DNA of 64,000 bases from CAZUVM01 sp964623885. Lineage in GTDB: Bacteria; Verrucomicrobiota; Verrucomicrobiia; Limisphaerales; UBA8199. Each line of letters starts with the position of its first letter. Position 1 is the first letter of the stretch. The notes beneath the pieces were generated by a model that did not search any database, had not been told where the DNA came from, and was given only the letters and a program-made list of their open reading frames with translations. This document shows positions 54,753 to 62,926 of the stretch, piece by piece. The DNA lies in the NCBI GenBank assembly GCA_964623885.1, contig CAZUVM010000024.1, positions 1-64,000 of the forward strand. Direction: 5' to 3'. Position numbers and translations under genes: made by a program.

Positions 54753-55879
54753 AAAAGAACTGTTGGTCACTTTTCGGGATGCTGGTTGCCACGAGCGTGA
54801 TGGCGCAAACAGCCACCAACCCGCCCGCGGCACCCGCCATTGAAACGCCCGCCCCGGCGGCCATGGCAACGAATACTTCGCCCGCCACGACCAACGCGCC
54901 GACGCATAAGAAAAAAGCCGCGCCCAAAAAGAAGCCACAGCCGAAACCCGCTGCCGCCGAGGAACTGCGGACCGTGCCGCTCGTGTCCGGTCCCGCAACC
55001 GTTGTGGCCAACCACGTGAACGTGCGCGCGCAGGGCAAACTTAAAAGCGAAGTTATCGGCCGGCTCAACAAGGGCGACCAGGTGACCGTGGCCGAAGAAG
55101 TGGTGCATAACAATTCCGGCGCCAATGAACCGTCGGCTTGGGCCAAGATTCTATTGCCAACCAACACTCATGCCTATGTCAGCACTTCTTTTATCGATCC
55201 GAGCAATCAAACCGTCAGGCCCAAACGCCTGAATGTGCGCAGCGGTCCGGGTGAGAATTACACCATCCTCGTACGGCTTGATCATGGCGCCCCGGTTAAG
55301 CCAATCGGCACCAAAGGAGATTGGACCGAGATCGAAGCGCCTACCAATGCTTTCGCCTTTGTTGCTTCTCAATACCTGAAACAGGAAGCGCCTGGCACGA
55401 CTCCAACTCCGGCGCCAACGGAACCGACGCCGACTCCGACCACGGTCGCCGCGGCTCCCACGATTGCACCTGCCCCGACGGAAACGCCTACTCCGGCTCC
55501 AACCACAACTACACCGCCAACGGAAACACCCGCCGTGACAAACGCGGCGACCGAGATCCCATCGGTGACGAATGCCACGGCCGAAACAACTGAGCCGCCG
55601 ACGCCTGCTACGGAAGAGCCGCCGCCCAAGCGCATCGTCCAACGTGAAGGCATGGTCCGCGCCACGTTCAGCATCCAGGCGCCCACAAAATTCCAGCTTT
55701 ATAGCCCGGATAACGGCCGGACCATCGATTACCTATACACCAGTTCGCCCAACCTGGACCTGCGCCGTTACAAAGGTCTTCGAATCGTCGTCACGGGCGA
55801 GGAAGCGCTGGAAGAGCGTTGGGGCAACGTTCCGGTAATCACCATTCAGAAGATCCAGGTGATGGACGAGTCGCCGTAG
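54749..55879 (+). CDS. exported SH3-domain protein with Thr/Pro-rich linker
   Basis: Start at 54749 by ATGA overlap. Of 376 residues, a signal peptide (MLVATSVMAQ) leads to an Ala/Pro/Thr stretch and a Lys-rich patch. Two bacterial SH3b domains follow (about 85-145 with VVANHVNVRAQGKLKSEVIG; about 155-220 with RPKRLNVRSGPGENYTILVR). Next are about 90 residues of degenerate TPTP/APTE repeats and a final beta domain (RTIDYLYTSSPNLDLRRYKG, VTGEEALEERW). SH3b domains usually bind peptidoglycan; the linker would span the wall or periplasm. Translational coupling to an rRNA-modifying enzyme is odd. Confidence 0.8.
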   Translation: MKKNCWSLFGMLVATSVMAQTATNPPAAPAIETPAPAAMATNTSPATTNAPTHKKKAAPKKKPQPKPAAAEELRTVPLVSGPATVVANHVNVRAQGKLKSEVIGRLNKGDQVTVAEEVVHNNSGANEPSAWAKILLPTNTHAYVSTSFIDPSNQTVRPKRLNVRSGPGENYTILVRLDHGAPVKPIGTKGDWTEIEAPTNAFAFVASQYLKQEAPGTTPTPAPTEPTPTPTTVAAAPTIAPAPTETPTPAPTTTTPPTETPAVTNAATEIPSVTNATAETTEPPTPATEEPPPKRIVQREGMVRATFSIQAPTKFQLYSPDNGRTIDYLYTSSPNLDLRRYKGLRIVVTGEEALEERWGNVPVITIQKIQVMDESP

Positions 55880-55913
55880 GCCTGGTTGACTCACAACGCC
55901 TGGTTGCTGCGTT

Positions 55914-55960
55914 CGCAGGCTTGGAAGCCTGCGATACAGCAGGCTCGGAGGCCTGCGCTA
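55914..55960. repeat. two adjacent GCAGGC/GCCTGC hairpins
   Basis: CGCAGGCT (55914-55921) pairs perfectly with AGCCTGCG (55926-55933). A second stem GCAGGC/GCCTGC follows at 55939-55956, and both are trailed by nTACAGC. The unit GGCTnGGAnGCCTGCGnTAC repeats twice in the 157-bp gap before folD. A REP-type dispersed repeat; no T-run. Confidence 0.7.
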
Positions 55961-56036
55961 CAGCGATAGTTCAGAGGTGTGAAACACTGCCGCAATGTGC
56001 GGTTGCACCTTTGCTAAAGCTATATATACAGCGGAA

Positions 56037-56924
56037 ATGTCGGCGAACAATCTCATCGATGGCCGCGCCCTAGCGCGGCAACTCCAGGACGAACTGGGCC
56101 AACGTATCGCCGCGCTTAAAACTCGCGGTGTGCAACCGGGCCTGGCTTTCGTTCGCGTCGGCGAGGATCCTGCCTCGAAGGTCTATGTCGGCCGAAAAGA
56201 AAAAGCCTGCGCTGACCTCGCGATTTATTCGGAAACCCACGTTCTGTCAGAAGCCGCATCACAATCCGAGCTGTTGGAATTGCTGGCGCGCCTAAACTCA
56301 AACTCACGCCTCCATGGGATCCTTGTTCAGGCGCCTTTGCCTAAGCAGATAGACTCGTCAGTTGTATATTGCACGGTCAGGCCGGAAAAAGATGTCGATG
56401 GCTTTCATCCGATGAACGTTGGTAAGTTGATGCTGGGCGACCCGACCGGCTTTCGTCCCTGCACGCCCGCGGGCATTCAAGAATTGCTGATCCGGTCGGG
56501 CGTCAATCTGTCCGGAGCGGAAGTGGTTATTCTGGGGCGTGGCAATATCGTCGGCAAACCAATGGCGGCGCTATTGTGCCAGAAGGCAAAGAACGCAAAC
56601 GCGACCGTGACCCTTTGTCATTCGGGAACCCGCGACGTTACCGCGCACTGCCGACAGGCGGACATCATCATCGCGGCGATGGGCGTGACGGAGTTCGTAA
56701 AGGAAGAGATGGTCCGGCCCGGAGCGGTGGTCGTCGATGTCGGTGTTAATCGCGTCAGCGATCCGACAGCCAAAGGCGGCTCACGCCTGGTTGGCGATGT
56801 CGATTTCGCGCGAGTCCAGCCGATCGCGGGCAAGATAACTCCCAATCCCGGCGGAGTCGGGCCGATGACGATCGCCATGCTGATGCAGAACACCGTCCGC
56901 GCCGCGGAACTTGCAGCATCCTAG
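56037..56924 (+). CDS. folD: FolD: methylenetetrahydrofolate dehydrogenase/cyclohydrolase
   Basis: The 295 residues start at 56037 (MSANNLIDGRALARQL). The bifunctional enzyme interconverts methylene-, methenyl- and formyl-tetrahydrofolate using NADP. Catalytic Lys is in SKVYVGRKEKAC, substrate motifs are VQAPLPKQID and PEKDVDGFHPMNVGKLMLG, the NADP loop is VVILGRGNIVGKPMAALL (Gly where Ser is usual), and the C-terminal signature is PGGVGPMTIAMLMQNT. Length is normal. Start preferred over the in-frame ATG at 55995 because the family N-terminus fits. Confidence 0.95.
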   Translation: MSANNLIDGRALARQLQDELGQRIAALKTRGVQPGLAFVRVGEDPASKVYVGRKEKACADLAIYSETHVLSEAASQSELLELLARLNSNSRLHGILVQAPLPKQIDSSVVYCTVRPEKDVDGFHPMNVGKLMLGDPTGFRPCTPAGIQELLIRSGVNLSGAEVVILGRGNIVGKPMAALLCQKAKNANATVTLCHSGTRDVTAHCRQADIIIAAMGVTEFVKEEMVRPGAVVVDVGVNRVSDPTAKGGSRLVGDVDFARVQPIAGKITPNPGGVGPMTIAMLMQNTVRAAELAAS

Positions 56925-56946
56925 TGTCTGGTCGATGATTTAACAC

Positions 56947-57405
56947 ATGCAACCAACTCGCATACTGCCCGACCTGCAGTGCTCGCTTCTCTGTGAAGAG
57001 ATTCGGCAGGAAGTCACAGGCAATTTCATTTTGGTCGGTGTGATCAATTTTATCCGCGTGCCGCAACTGCCGGTGGTAGCGTTGAAATTGAGCCTGTTCA
57101 ACCGCTGGACGGCCGGGCTGGGCCAATTTACGGAGACCTCGCGGTTGATGGCGCCGGACCAAACCACCCTTTTACGCAAGGGCGAAGTGAAATTTGCGCT
57201 GCAGGATGCGGCGTTGCATGCCACTAACGTCACTGTTTTCGCACAGATCGAATTCAAGGCGGCGGGGACCTATTACGTTGAGGTCCTCGTCGACGACGTG
57301 ATGAAACTGCGTTATCCGGTTCCGGTCATCGTTGCCCCGCCGCAACAGCAGCGAGAACCTGGGCAGGTCCCGACTCCTCCGGTTAACGTGCCTCCCAGCC
57401 AGTGA
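56947..57405 (+). CDS. conserved hypothetical protein (DUF6941-like)
   Basis: The 152 residues have a beta-rich core (LPDLQCSLLCEEIRQEVTGN, FILVGVINFIRVPQLPVVAL, FKAAGTYYVEVLVDDVMKLR) and a Pro/Gln-rich tail. No signal peptide. The layout resembles the DUF6941 family of unknown function, but I am not certain. It starts 22 bp after folD and may be co-transcribed. No catalytic pattern is visible. Confidence 0.65.
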   Translation: MQPTRILPDLQCSLLCEEIRQEVTGNFILVGVINFIRVPQLPVVALKLSLFNRWTAGLGQFTETSRLMAPDQTTLLRKGEVKFALQDAALHATNVTVFAQIEFKAAGTYYVEVLVDDVMKLRYPVPVIVAPPQQQREPGQVPTPPVNVPPSQ

Positions 57406-57625
57406 GATCGATACGCCGGAGGGCGTCACCTCATGGGGTTTGCACCTACCTTGTTTGTCAATTCAAACTGTGAGCAAACTTGCATCCGTCGCCAGTCCAG
57501 TGTCTGGTTGCGTGTTGTCTACCTAAGGGGCAACACTGCGCGGATCGCGACCAATTCGCGGTCCAGCCACGACCAAGTGCGGCTTCTTGATAGCACACGG
57601 CCAGTCCCTGGCTGGTGACCTTTTT

Positions 57626-58396
57626 TTAACCTGCCTGCCGCAGCAAGCCCCGGGCCCGGCGAACCCAAATGCGATCGCGTTTGCGCTGAAACGCGGGCGC
57701 ATGGGCGTCATCACCCAGAACTTCATTCAACTCCGCTCGCGCAAGGTCGGGCTGCTTCCTCGCGATATAAAGCTCTGCTAACTGGACCTTGGCGCGCGGG
57801 TACGAGTGGCTCTCGGTGACCTGCTTCCAAATGTCCAAGGCCTTGTCGCTTTCACCCACCGCCGTCAGGGTTTCGGCGAGCGCCATAAGCGAGTAGCCGT
57901 ACTCGTGTTTCGGATTCTCGGCGACGACTCCTTCGAGCAACGGGCGGGCTTCGGCCGGCTGGCGCTTGCGCAAAAGGCATTGGCCGAGGTGCGCGCGCGT
58001 GTCCAGGTCCTGCGGCTCGCGCTCGAGGGCGGCCCGGTAGCAGGATTCGGCTTTGTCGAGCTTGCCTTGCTGGAAATAAATGTCGCCCAATTGCGAATAA
58101 TGATGCGCCTTGTCCAGATGGTGGATCTGAGCCTCGAGCTCCTTGATGCGCCGCCGGTCAAAAGAGCCGGGCAGTTCAAACCCGCGCATGACGGAAGGCG
58201 TCGCCCGATAAACCAGCAGGTAATAAAACAGGGCGGAAATACCAATGCCCACAAAAATGAAAAACGCCCAAATCCATTCCCGACGCCGAATCGCATCGAT
58301 GAACATCCAGAGCGAGAACAGCGAAATGATCGCGAACAGCGGGTTCGCCAGCCAATACTGGTAATTGGCAAGGTTGGTCAGCAGCGAAGCCAACAT
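57626..58396 (-). CDS. membrane-anchored TPR protein
   Basis: Start at 58396 (MLASLLTNLANYQYWLANPL), which has AAGG eight bases upstream; a GTG at 58405 is possible. The 256 residues include two membrane helices (about 18-35 and 42-65), then about four tetratricopeptide repeats (YSQLGDIYFQQGKLDKAESC, AHLGQCLLRKRQPAEARPLL). It probably scaffolds other proteins at the inner membrane. It converges with the gene at 56947-57405. Between them (57406-57625) I see a weak hairpin with a T7 run at 57620. Confidence 0.75.
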   Translation of the reverse strand: MLASLLTNLANYQYWLANPLFAIISLFSLWMFIDAIRRREWIWAFFIFVGIGISALFYYLLVYRATPSVMRGFELPGSFDRRRIKELEAQIHHLDKAHHYSQLGDIYFQQGKLDKAESCYRAALEREPQDLDTRAHLGQCLLRKRQPAEARPLLEGVVAENPKHEYGYSLMALAETLTAVGESDKALDIWKQVTESHSYPRAKVQLAELYIARKQPDLARAELNEVLGDDAHAPAFQRKRDRIWVRRARGLLRQAG

Positions 58397-58462
58397 AACC
58401 CACACCTTAGCGAACGGTGCGACAGTTGAAAACTGAAAGTCATGGGTAGCACCTTGTTCTTA

Positions 58463-58489
58463 TTGCGAACGCACACTCGCTGATAATAT
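58463..58489 (+). promoter_or_regulatory. possible promoter for the bamD-like gene
   Basis: TTGCGA (58463-58468) and TAATAT (58484-58489) are separated by 15 bases, a short spacer, and lie 83 bases upstream of the ATG at 58572. This is the best sigma-70-like pair in the gap. The call is weak. Confidence 0.3.
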
Positions 58490-58571
58490 TGGGGACGCTG
58501 TCCTTAACAATTCCCAGTAATGCGCTGGTGGTGTAATTGACTTGGGCAAGACGCATCGCTACTCTGCCAGC

Positions 58572-59636
58572 ATGAGATATCGGTCCGTGCCAGTGCTGCT
58601 GATCCTCATTGTGGTCGTGGCATTTCCGTTTCGTTCACCGGCGCCGCTTATTTACCGGCCGGGTGAGGGCTGGAGCTACGAGCCCGTGGGTGGCGGCGGC
58701 AAATGGACGCGCGCTCGAGCCAAGGACCAACTTGAAGTCGCCCAGACGGCATTTGACAACAAGGATTACGGTCTAGCGCTCAGAGCGGCGCGGCGGGTGG
58801 TCAAGGTCTGGCCTCTGTCCGACTATGCGCCCCAGGCCCAGTATTTGGTGGGACGCTGTTACGAAGCCAAAGGCGAAGACCAGAAGGCGTTTGCGGAATA
58901 TCAAACCGTGCTGGAGAAGCAACCGAAGATAGGGAATTACCACGAGATTTTGGAAAGGCAATACGCGATCGCGGGCAAATTCCTGGCCGGAAAATGGTTT
59001 CGTCTCTGGGGTTATATTCCCCTTTTCCCTTCCATGGAAAAAACCTCGGAAATGTATGAAAAAATCGTCAAGAATGGCCCCTATAGTGAGATCGCTCCAG
59101 AGGCGCAGTTGAAAGTCGGCAATGCGCGCGAGAAACAAAAGAACTATCCGCTGGCGGCCAAAGCGTATGAGACGGCGGCAGATCGTTATCACGATCGGCC
59201 CAAAGTGGCTTCCGAGGCGCTGTTTCGCCAGGGCATGACCTATCAGAAGCAGGCTCAAACCGCCGAATACGATCAAAGCACCGCCGGGCAGGCGATCTCC
59301 ACCTTCACCGATTTTATTACCTTATACCCGGCCGATCCTCGCGTTCCGGAAGCGCAGAAGGTGATGGGCAAGCTCAAAGAAGAACAGGCCCGCGGCAGCT
59401 ACATGATTGCGAAGTTTTACGAAAAGTACCGCCGTTGGGAGGCCGCAAAGATCTACTACAACGACGTGGTGAATCTGTCATTGGGAGAAACCAATGCGCC
59501 GTTCGCAGCGGCCTCCGCAAAACGCATCGATGAGCTGAAGAGAAGGACGCCCGGCGCGATAGCGCCGACCAACACGGTCCCCGTCAAGGCGCCGCTGTTC
59601 ACCCCGATTCCAGGTTTGCCAACCGCGAAGAAGTAG
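58572..59636 (+). CDS. BamD-like TPR outer-membrane assembly protein
   Basis: Start at 58572 (MRYRSVPVLLILIVVVAFPF); an in-frame TTG lies at 58542. Of 354 residues, after a signal peptide (no lipobox Cys) come five or more TPR-like repeats (AQTAFDNKDYGLALRAARRV, YAPQAQYLVGRCYEAKGEDQ, YPADPRVPEAQKVMGKLKEE, KFYEKYRRWEAAKIYYNDVV), the BamD (YfiO) pattern. The lack of a lipidation Cys differs from E. coli BamD. The next gene encodes an LptE-like lipoprotein starting at the very next base after its stop, supporting a role in outer-membrane biogenesis. Confidence 0.75.
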   Translation: MRYRSVPVLLILIVVVAFPFRSPAPLIYRPGEGWSYEPVGGGGKWTRARAKDQLEVAQTAFDNKDYGLALRAARRVVKVWPLSDYAPQAQYLVGRCYEAKGEDQKAFAEYQTVLEKQPKIGNYHEILERQYAIAGKFLAGKWFRLWGYIPLFPSMEKTSEMYEKIVKNGPYSEIAPEAQLKVGNAREKQKNYPLAAKAYETAADRYHDRPKVASEALFRQGMTYQKQAQTAEYDQSTAGQAISTFTDFITLYPADPRVPEAQKVMGKLKEEQARGSYMIAKFYEKYRRWEAAKIYYNDVVNLSLGETNAPFAAASAKRIDELKRRTPGAIAPTNTVPVKAPLFTPIPGLPTAKK

Positions 59637-60194
59637 ATGCCTGCCGTCCCTGGCATGTCTTCTTACGCTCGCAGCTTCGGGTTGCACTGGTTGGCTGCGA
59701 GCGGAGGTGCGGTCCTGGCATTGGTGCTCGGAGGGTGCGCCGGGTACACGCTCGGGCCTACCAATGGCCTGGCCGCAGGAGAAAAATCCGTAAGCATCCG
59801 CCCGTTTGCAAACCTGACCCTGGAACCCCGGTTGACCGACCCCGTCACCCAGCAAATGCGCAAGGAAATTCAGCGCGATGGCACCTTCCAACTGAGCACA
59901 CATGGAGACCCGGATCTGGTCCTCTCCGGCTCGCTGATCCGATTTGAAAGGACCGAAGTTACCTTCTCTTCAACGGATGTTCTGCAAGTCCAGGATTTCC
60001 GGCTTATTCTCACCGCCCAAGTCAAAGTCACTGAGCGCAGCACCGGCAAAGTGTTGCTGGATCAGGCCATTAGCGGCTTCACGCTTGTTCGCGTAGGCTC
60101 GGATATGACCAGCGCCGAACGCCAGGCGCTGCCATTGCTCGCAGGCGACCTGGCCAAGAATACCATTGCCCGGCTGAGCGAGGGCAAGTGGTGA
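59637..60194 (+). CDS. lptE: LptE-like LPS-assembly lipoprotein
   Basis: The 185-residue lipoprotein (LALVLGGCAGYTLGP, Cys about 34) has the LptE/RlpB fold pattern: KSVSIRPFANLTLEPRLTDP near the start, a middle DPDLVLSGSLIRFERTEVTF and a C-terminal helix RQALPLLAGDLAKNTIARLS. LptE plugs LptD, which inserts LPS in the outer membrane. Its ATG directly follows the stop of the BamD-like gene (TAGATG), so the pair are coupled. ATG 59655 (MSSYARSF) is an alternative start. Confidence 0.82.
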   Translation: MPAVPGMSSYARSFGLHWLAASGGAVLALVLGGCAGYTLGPTNGLAAGEKSVSIRPFANLTLEPRLTDPVTQQMRKEIQRDGTFQLSTHGDPDLVLSGSLIRFERTEVTFSSTDVLQVQDFRLILTAQVKVTERSTGKVLLDQAISGFTLVRVGSDMTSAERQALPLLAGDLAKNTIARLSEGKW

Positions 60195-60212
60195 TGAGAT
60201 CCTCTTAATAGA

Positions 60213-60260
60213 GTAGGGACGCCGTCCCGACAAGTCGGGTTCCAATTCCGGCGTCCCTAC
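60213..60260. repeat. nested cruciform, GTAGGGACGCCG family
   Basis: GTAGGGACGCCG (60213-60224) is perfectly inverted at 60249-60260. Inside lies a smaller hairpin CCCGA/TCGGG (60226-60239). It occupies the gap between the LptE-like gene and the convergent BON gene and may act as a two-way terminator. It is the best-formed copy of the family found at 49378, 53160 and 53588. Confidence 0.75.
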
Positions 60261-60323
60261 CAATGGGCGCTTCCGATTTGCGTTCCTTCGTGTTAAGTGG
60301 CGGTCAATTCAACTACCTGCGGC

Positions 60324-60653
60324 TTACCTTCCGGTAGGCAGCAAGAGATTGTTGTAAACCCGCACCACACCTGGCGTGCTTGCGGCAATCTGGCCGGCGC
60401 GGTCCTTCGCTGCCGGCGAGTCAACAAAACCGCTCAATTGGACCACACCGTTGAGCGATTGGACCTTCACCTCAGTGCCTTTGACTTCGGAATCGCTGTA
60501 CATTTTGGTTTTGATGCGGGCCACGATCGACTTGTCATCGACGTAGGAACGGGCGCTTTCGCGACCCGAGGTCACCGAGCAGCCGGAGGTCAGGGCCAGC
60601 GGCAGCAACGCCAGCGAAGCGGTCACGATTACGTTCAGAATCTGTTTTTTCAT
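60324..60653 (-). CDS. BON-domain lipoprotein
   Basis: The 109 residues start with a lipoprotein signal (LALLPLALTSGCSVTSG, Cys about 25). One BON domain (about 40-105) follows with DDKSIVARIKTKMYSDSEVK, VQSLNGVVQLSGFVDSPAAK and TPGVVRVYNNL, as in OsmY-type proteins that protect the envelope under osmotic stress. Usual OsmY proteins have two BON domains; this has one. Divergent from pgk. Confidence 0.9.
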   Translation of the reverse strand: MKKQILNVIVTASLALLPLALTSGCSVTSGRESARSYVDDKSIVARIKTKMYSDSEVKGTEVKVQSLNGVVQLSGFVDSPAAKDRAGQIAASTPGVVRVYNNLLLPTGR

Positions 60654-60755
60654 AGCTTTATCTCCACCTTGGACTCCTCAACATAATCGGCGGAGTACGT
60701 GCTCAGCGATAGGGTCTTGTGCTTAGACTCACGGCGCAATAAACCCAATGCTTTC

Positions 60756-60783
60756 TTGACTATCAAAGGTCGCGGGCTATGCT
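60756..60783 (+). promoter_or_regulatory. sigma-70-like promoter for pgk
   Basis: TTGACT (60756-60761), 16 bases, TATGCT (60778-60783): a good match to the housekeeping consensus, 31 bases upstream of the pgk ATG at 60814. A CAGGA ribosome site lies at 60798-60802. It probably drives pgk-tpiA-secG. Confidence 0.55.
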
Positions 60784-60813
60784 CGCCGTTCCTAATTCAG
60801 GAAACCTGATTTT

Positions 60814-62073
60814 ATGGCAAAACTAACAGTCCGGGATATCAATGTTCGCGGCAAACGCGTGTTCGTTCGCGTCGATTACAATGTCCCACTCGAGGAAAAA
60901 GACGGCGAAATGGTGATCACCGACGCCACTCGGATTGTTGAAACGATACCGACGCTGAAGCTGCTGATCGAGCAAGGCGGTAAGCTGATTTTGGCCGCTC
61001 ACCTCGGCCGCCCCAAAGGCAAACGCGAGCCGTCGATGTCTCTGCGTCCGGTGGCAAAAAAACTCGCGGATCTGCTTGGGCGACCCGTGGCGTTTGTTGA
61101 CGATTGCATCGGCGAAAAGGTGGAGAAAACAGCCGGAGCGCTCCAACCCGGCGATGTTTTGCTGCTGGAAAACACGCGCTACTACAATGAAGAAGAAGCG
61201 AACGACCCTGCATTTGCGGAGAAACTGGCTAAAGCGGCGGAGATTTATGTGAACGATGCTTTCGGCGCCGCTCACCGGGCCCATGCTTCGACCGAAGGCG
61301 TTGCGCGCGTAATCGCGAAGCGCGGCGGTCCCTGCGCCGCGGGGCTTTTGATGGAACGCGAACTGAAATTCCTGGGCGACGAACTCGAGAAACCAGCGCG
61401 CCCGTTTGTTGTCCTGCTCGGCGGGGCCAAGGTCTCAGACAAGATCCAGGTGATCGATCGCCTGCTGGACAAAGCCGACGCGCTGCTCATTGGCGGCGCG
61501 ATGGCTTATACGTTCCGCCTGGCGCAGGGTCATAAAACCGGCAAGTCGCTGGTGGAACCGGACAAAGCAGACGTGGCCAAAGCGGCCCTCGCCAAAGCGC
61601 AGCAGCGCGGCATCAAATTCCTCTTGCCGGTCGATGATGTCGTCGCCACCCCGGTCAAAACTGAGAAGCTCGATAAAAAGGGCAAGCCGATAATCGATTA
61701 CCAGAACGTGCGCACGAGTTCGGATTTGAATTGTCCCGACGATGCCGCGGGGCTCGACGTCGGCCCGAAAACTGTCGCCGCCTATTCAGCCGAGATCGCG
61801 CAAGCCAAGACGATTCTGTGGAACGGCCCGATGGGTTTGTTCGAAGACAAGCGGTTTGCCGAAGGCACCAACGCCGTGGCGCGTGCCGTTGCCGATGCCA
61901 CCCAAAAGAACGGCGCCAAAAGCATCATCGGCGGCGGCGACAGCGTGAAGGCTCTGAACAAAGCCAAACTCGGGGACAAAGTCACTTTCATGAGCACCGG
62001 TGGCGGCGCGAGCCTGGAATTCCTCGAAGGCCGCGTCCTGCCCGGCGTAGCGGCGCTTTCGGACAAAAAATAA
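60814..62073 (+). CDS. pgk: phosphoglycerate kinase
   Basis: The 419-residue glycolytic kinase converts 1,3-bisphosphoglycerate + ADP to 3-phosphoglycerate + ATP. It has RVDYNVPLEEKDGEMVITDA, the substrate Arg stretch HLGRPKGKREPSMSLRPVAK, VLLLENTRYYNEEEANDPAF, hinge and nucleotide motifs (VVLLGGAKVSDKIQVIDRLL; WNGPMGLFEDKRFAEGT; GGGDSVKALNKAKLGD; STGGGASLEFLEG). Length is normal. It heads a run with tpiA and secG. Confidence 0.97.
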   Translation: MAKLTVRDINVRGKRVFVRVDYNVPLEEKDGEMVITDATRIVETIPTLKLLIEQGGKLILAAHLGRPKGKREPSMSLRPVAKKLADLLGRPVAFVDDCIGEKVEKTAGALQPGDVLLLENTRYYNEEEANDPAFAEKLAKAAEIYVNDAFGAAHRAHASTEGVARVIAKRGGPCAAGLLMERELKFLGDELEKPARPFVVLLGGAKVSDKIQVIDRLLDKADALLIGGAMAYTFRLAQGHKTGKSLVEPDKADVAKAALAKAQQRGIKFLLPVDDVVATPVKTEKLDKKGKPIIDYQNVRTSSDLNCPDDAAGLDVGPKTVAAYSAEIAQAKTILWNGPMGLFEDKRFAEGTNAVARAVADATQKNGAKSIIGGGDSVKALNKAKLGDKVTFMSTGGGASLEFLEGRVLPGVAALSDKK

Positions 62074-62157
62074 CGATCCAGTTACAAAGGCAACCTGGGT
62101 CCAACGCGACTCCCGCCCAATTCTACTTTTGCGAACCACTTACTACCGACTTCATCC

Positions 62158-62922
62158 ATGAACAAAGAACGTAAACTCATCATTGCTGGAAACTGGAAAA
62201 TGAATAAAACCGTGGCCGAGGCCCTGGACCTGGTGCGCGGTTTAAAAATCGAATTGGGCAATGTCAAGGAGGTCGACATTGTCGTGTGCCCCCCTTTCAC
62301 CGCGCTGTCTGAAGTGTCGAGGGCCATCCTGGATTCCAATCTCCGTCTGGGAGCCCAAAACATGAGCGAGCATAATGTCGGCGCTTACACGGGTGAAGTT
62401 GCCGCAGTGATGCTCAAGGAATTTTCCGTTCGCTATGTTATCCTGGGCCACTCGGAACGCCGGCAGTACCAAAAGGAATCTGATGCGCTCATCTCTAAAA
62501 AGGCCTTGGCCGTGCATACGGCGGCTTTGAAACCCGTTGTTTGCGTCGGCGAAACGTTGGCTGAGCGCGAGGGCGGACAGACCGAGAAAGTGCTCGAAAC
62601 CCAGGTTCGCGGAAGCCTGGCCGGGTTGAGCAAGGAACAAATGTCGGAGACAATTCTGGCCTATGAGCCGGTCTGGGCTATCGGGACCGGCAAGACGGCC
62701 ACCACCGCTCAGGCACAGCAGGCGCATGCGTTTATTCGCGGATTATTGGTCAAAATGTTCGATGAAACGGTTGCCCGCCGGGTTCGCATTCAATATGGTG
62801 GTAGCGTAAAGCCGGCCAACGCCCGCGAACTGATGAGCCAACCCGATGTGGACGGCGCGCTGGTCGGTGGAGCTTCGCTTGAAGTCCGCAGCTTTTCTGA
62901 CATAATTAAAGGCTCGATTTGA
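62158..62922 (+). CDS. tpiA: triosephosphate isomerase
   Basis: The 254-residue TIM-barrel enzyme interconverts dihydroxyacetone phosphate and glyceraldehyde 3-phosphate. Catalytic Lys is in AGNWKMNKTVAEA, His in VILGHSERRQYQKES, Glu in AYEPVWAIGTGKTATTAQ, and the phosphate loop is RIQYGGSVKPANARELM. It lies 84 bp after pgk, a common order in bacteria, and secG follows 4 bp later. Confidence 0.97.
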   Translation: MNKERKLIIAGNWKMNKTVAEALDLVRGLKIELGNVKEVDIVVCPPFTALSEVSRAILDSNLRLGAQNMSEHNVGAYTGEVAAVMLKEFSVRYVILGHSERRQYQKESDALISKKALAVHTAALKPVVCVGETLAEREGGQTEKVLETQVRGSLAGLSKEQMSETILAYEPVWAIGTGKTATTAQAQQAHAFIRGLLVKMFDETVARRVRIQYGGSVKPANARELMSQPDVDGALVGGASLEVRSFSDIIKGSI

Positions 62923-62926
62923 TTTT

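Noticed and set aside
57599..57626. Intrinsic terminator (GGCCAG/CTGGCT stem with T7)
   Set aside because: The T-run is six bases from a short stem with a wobble pair and is 200 bp from the nearest plus-strand gene; too weak to list.
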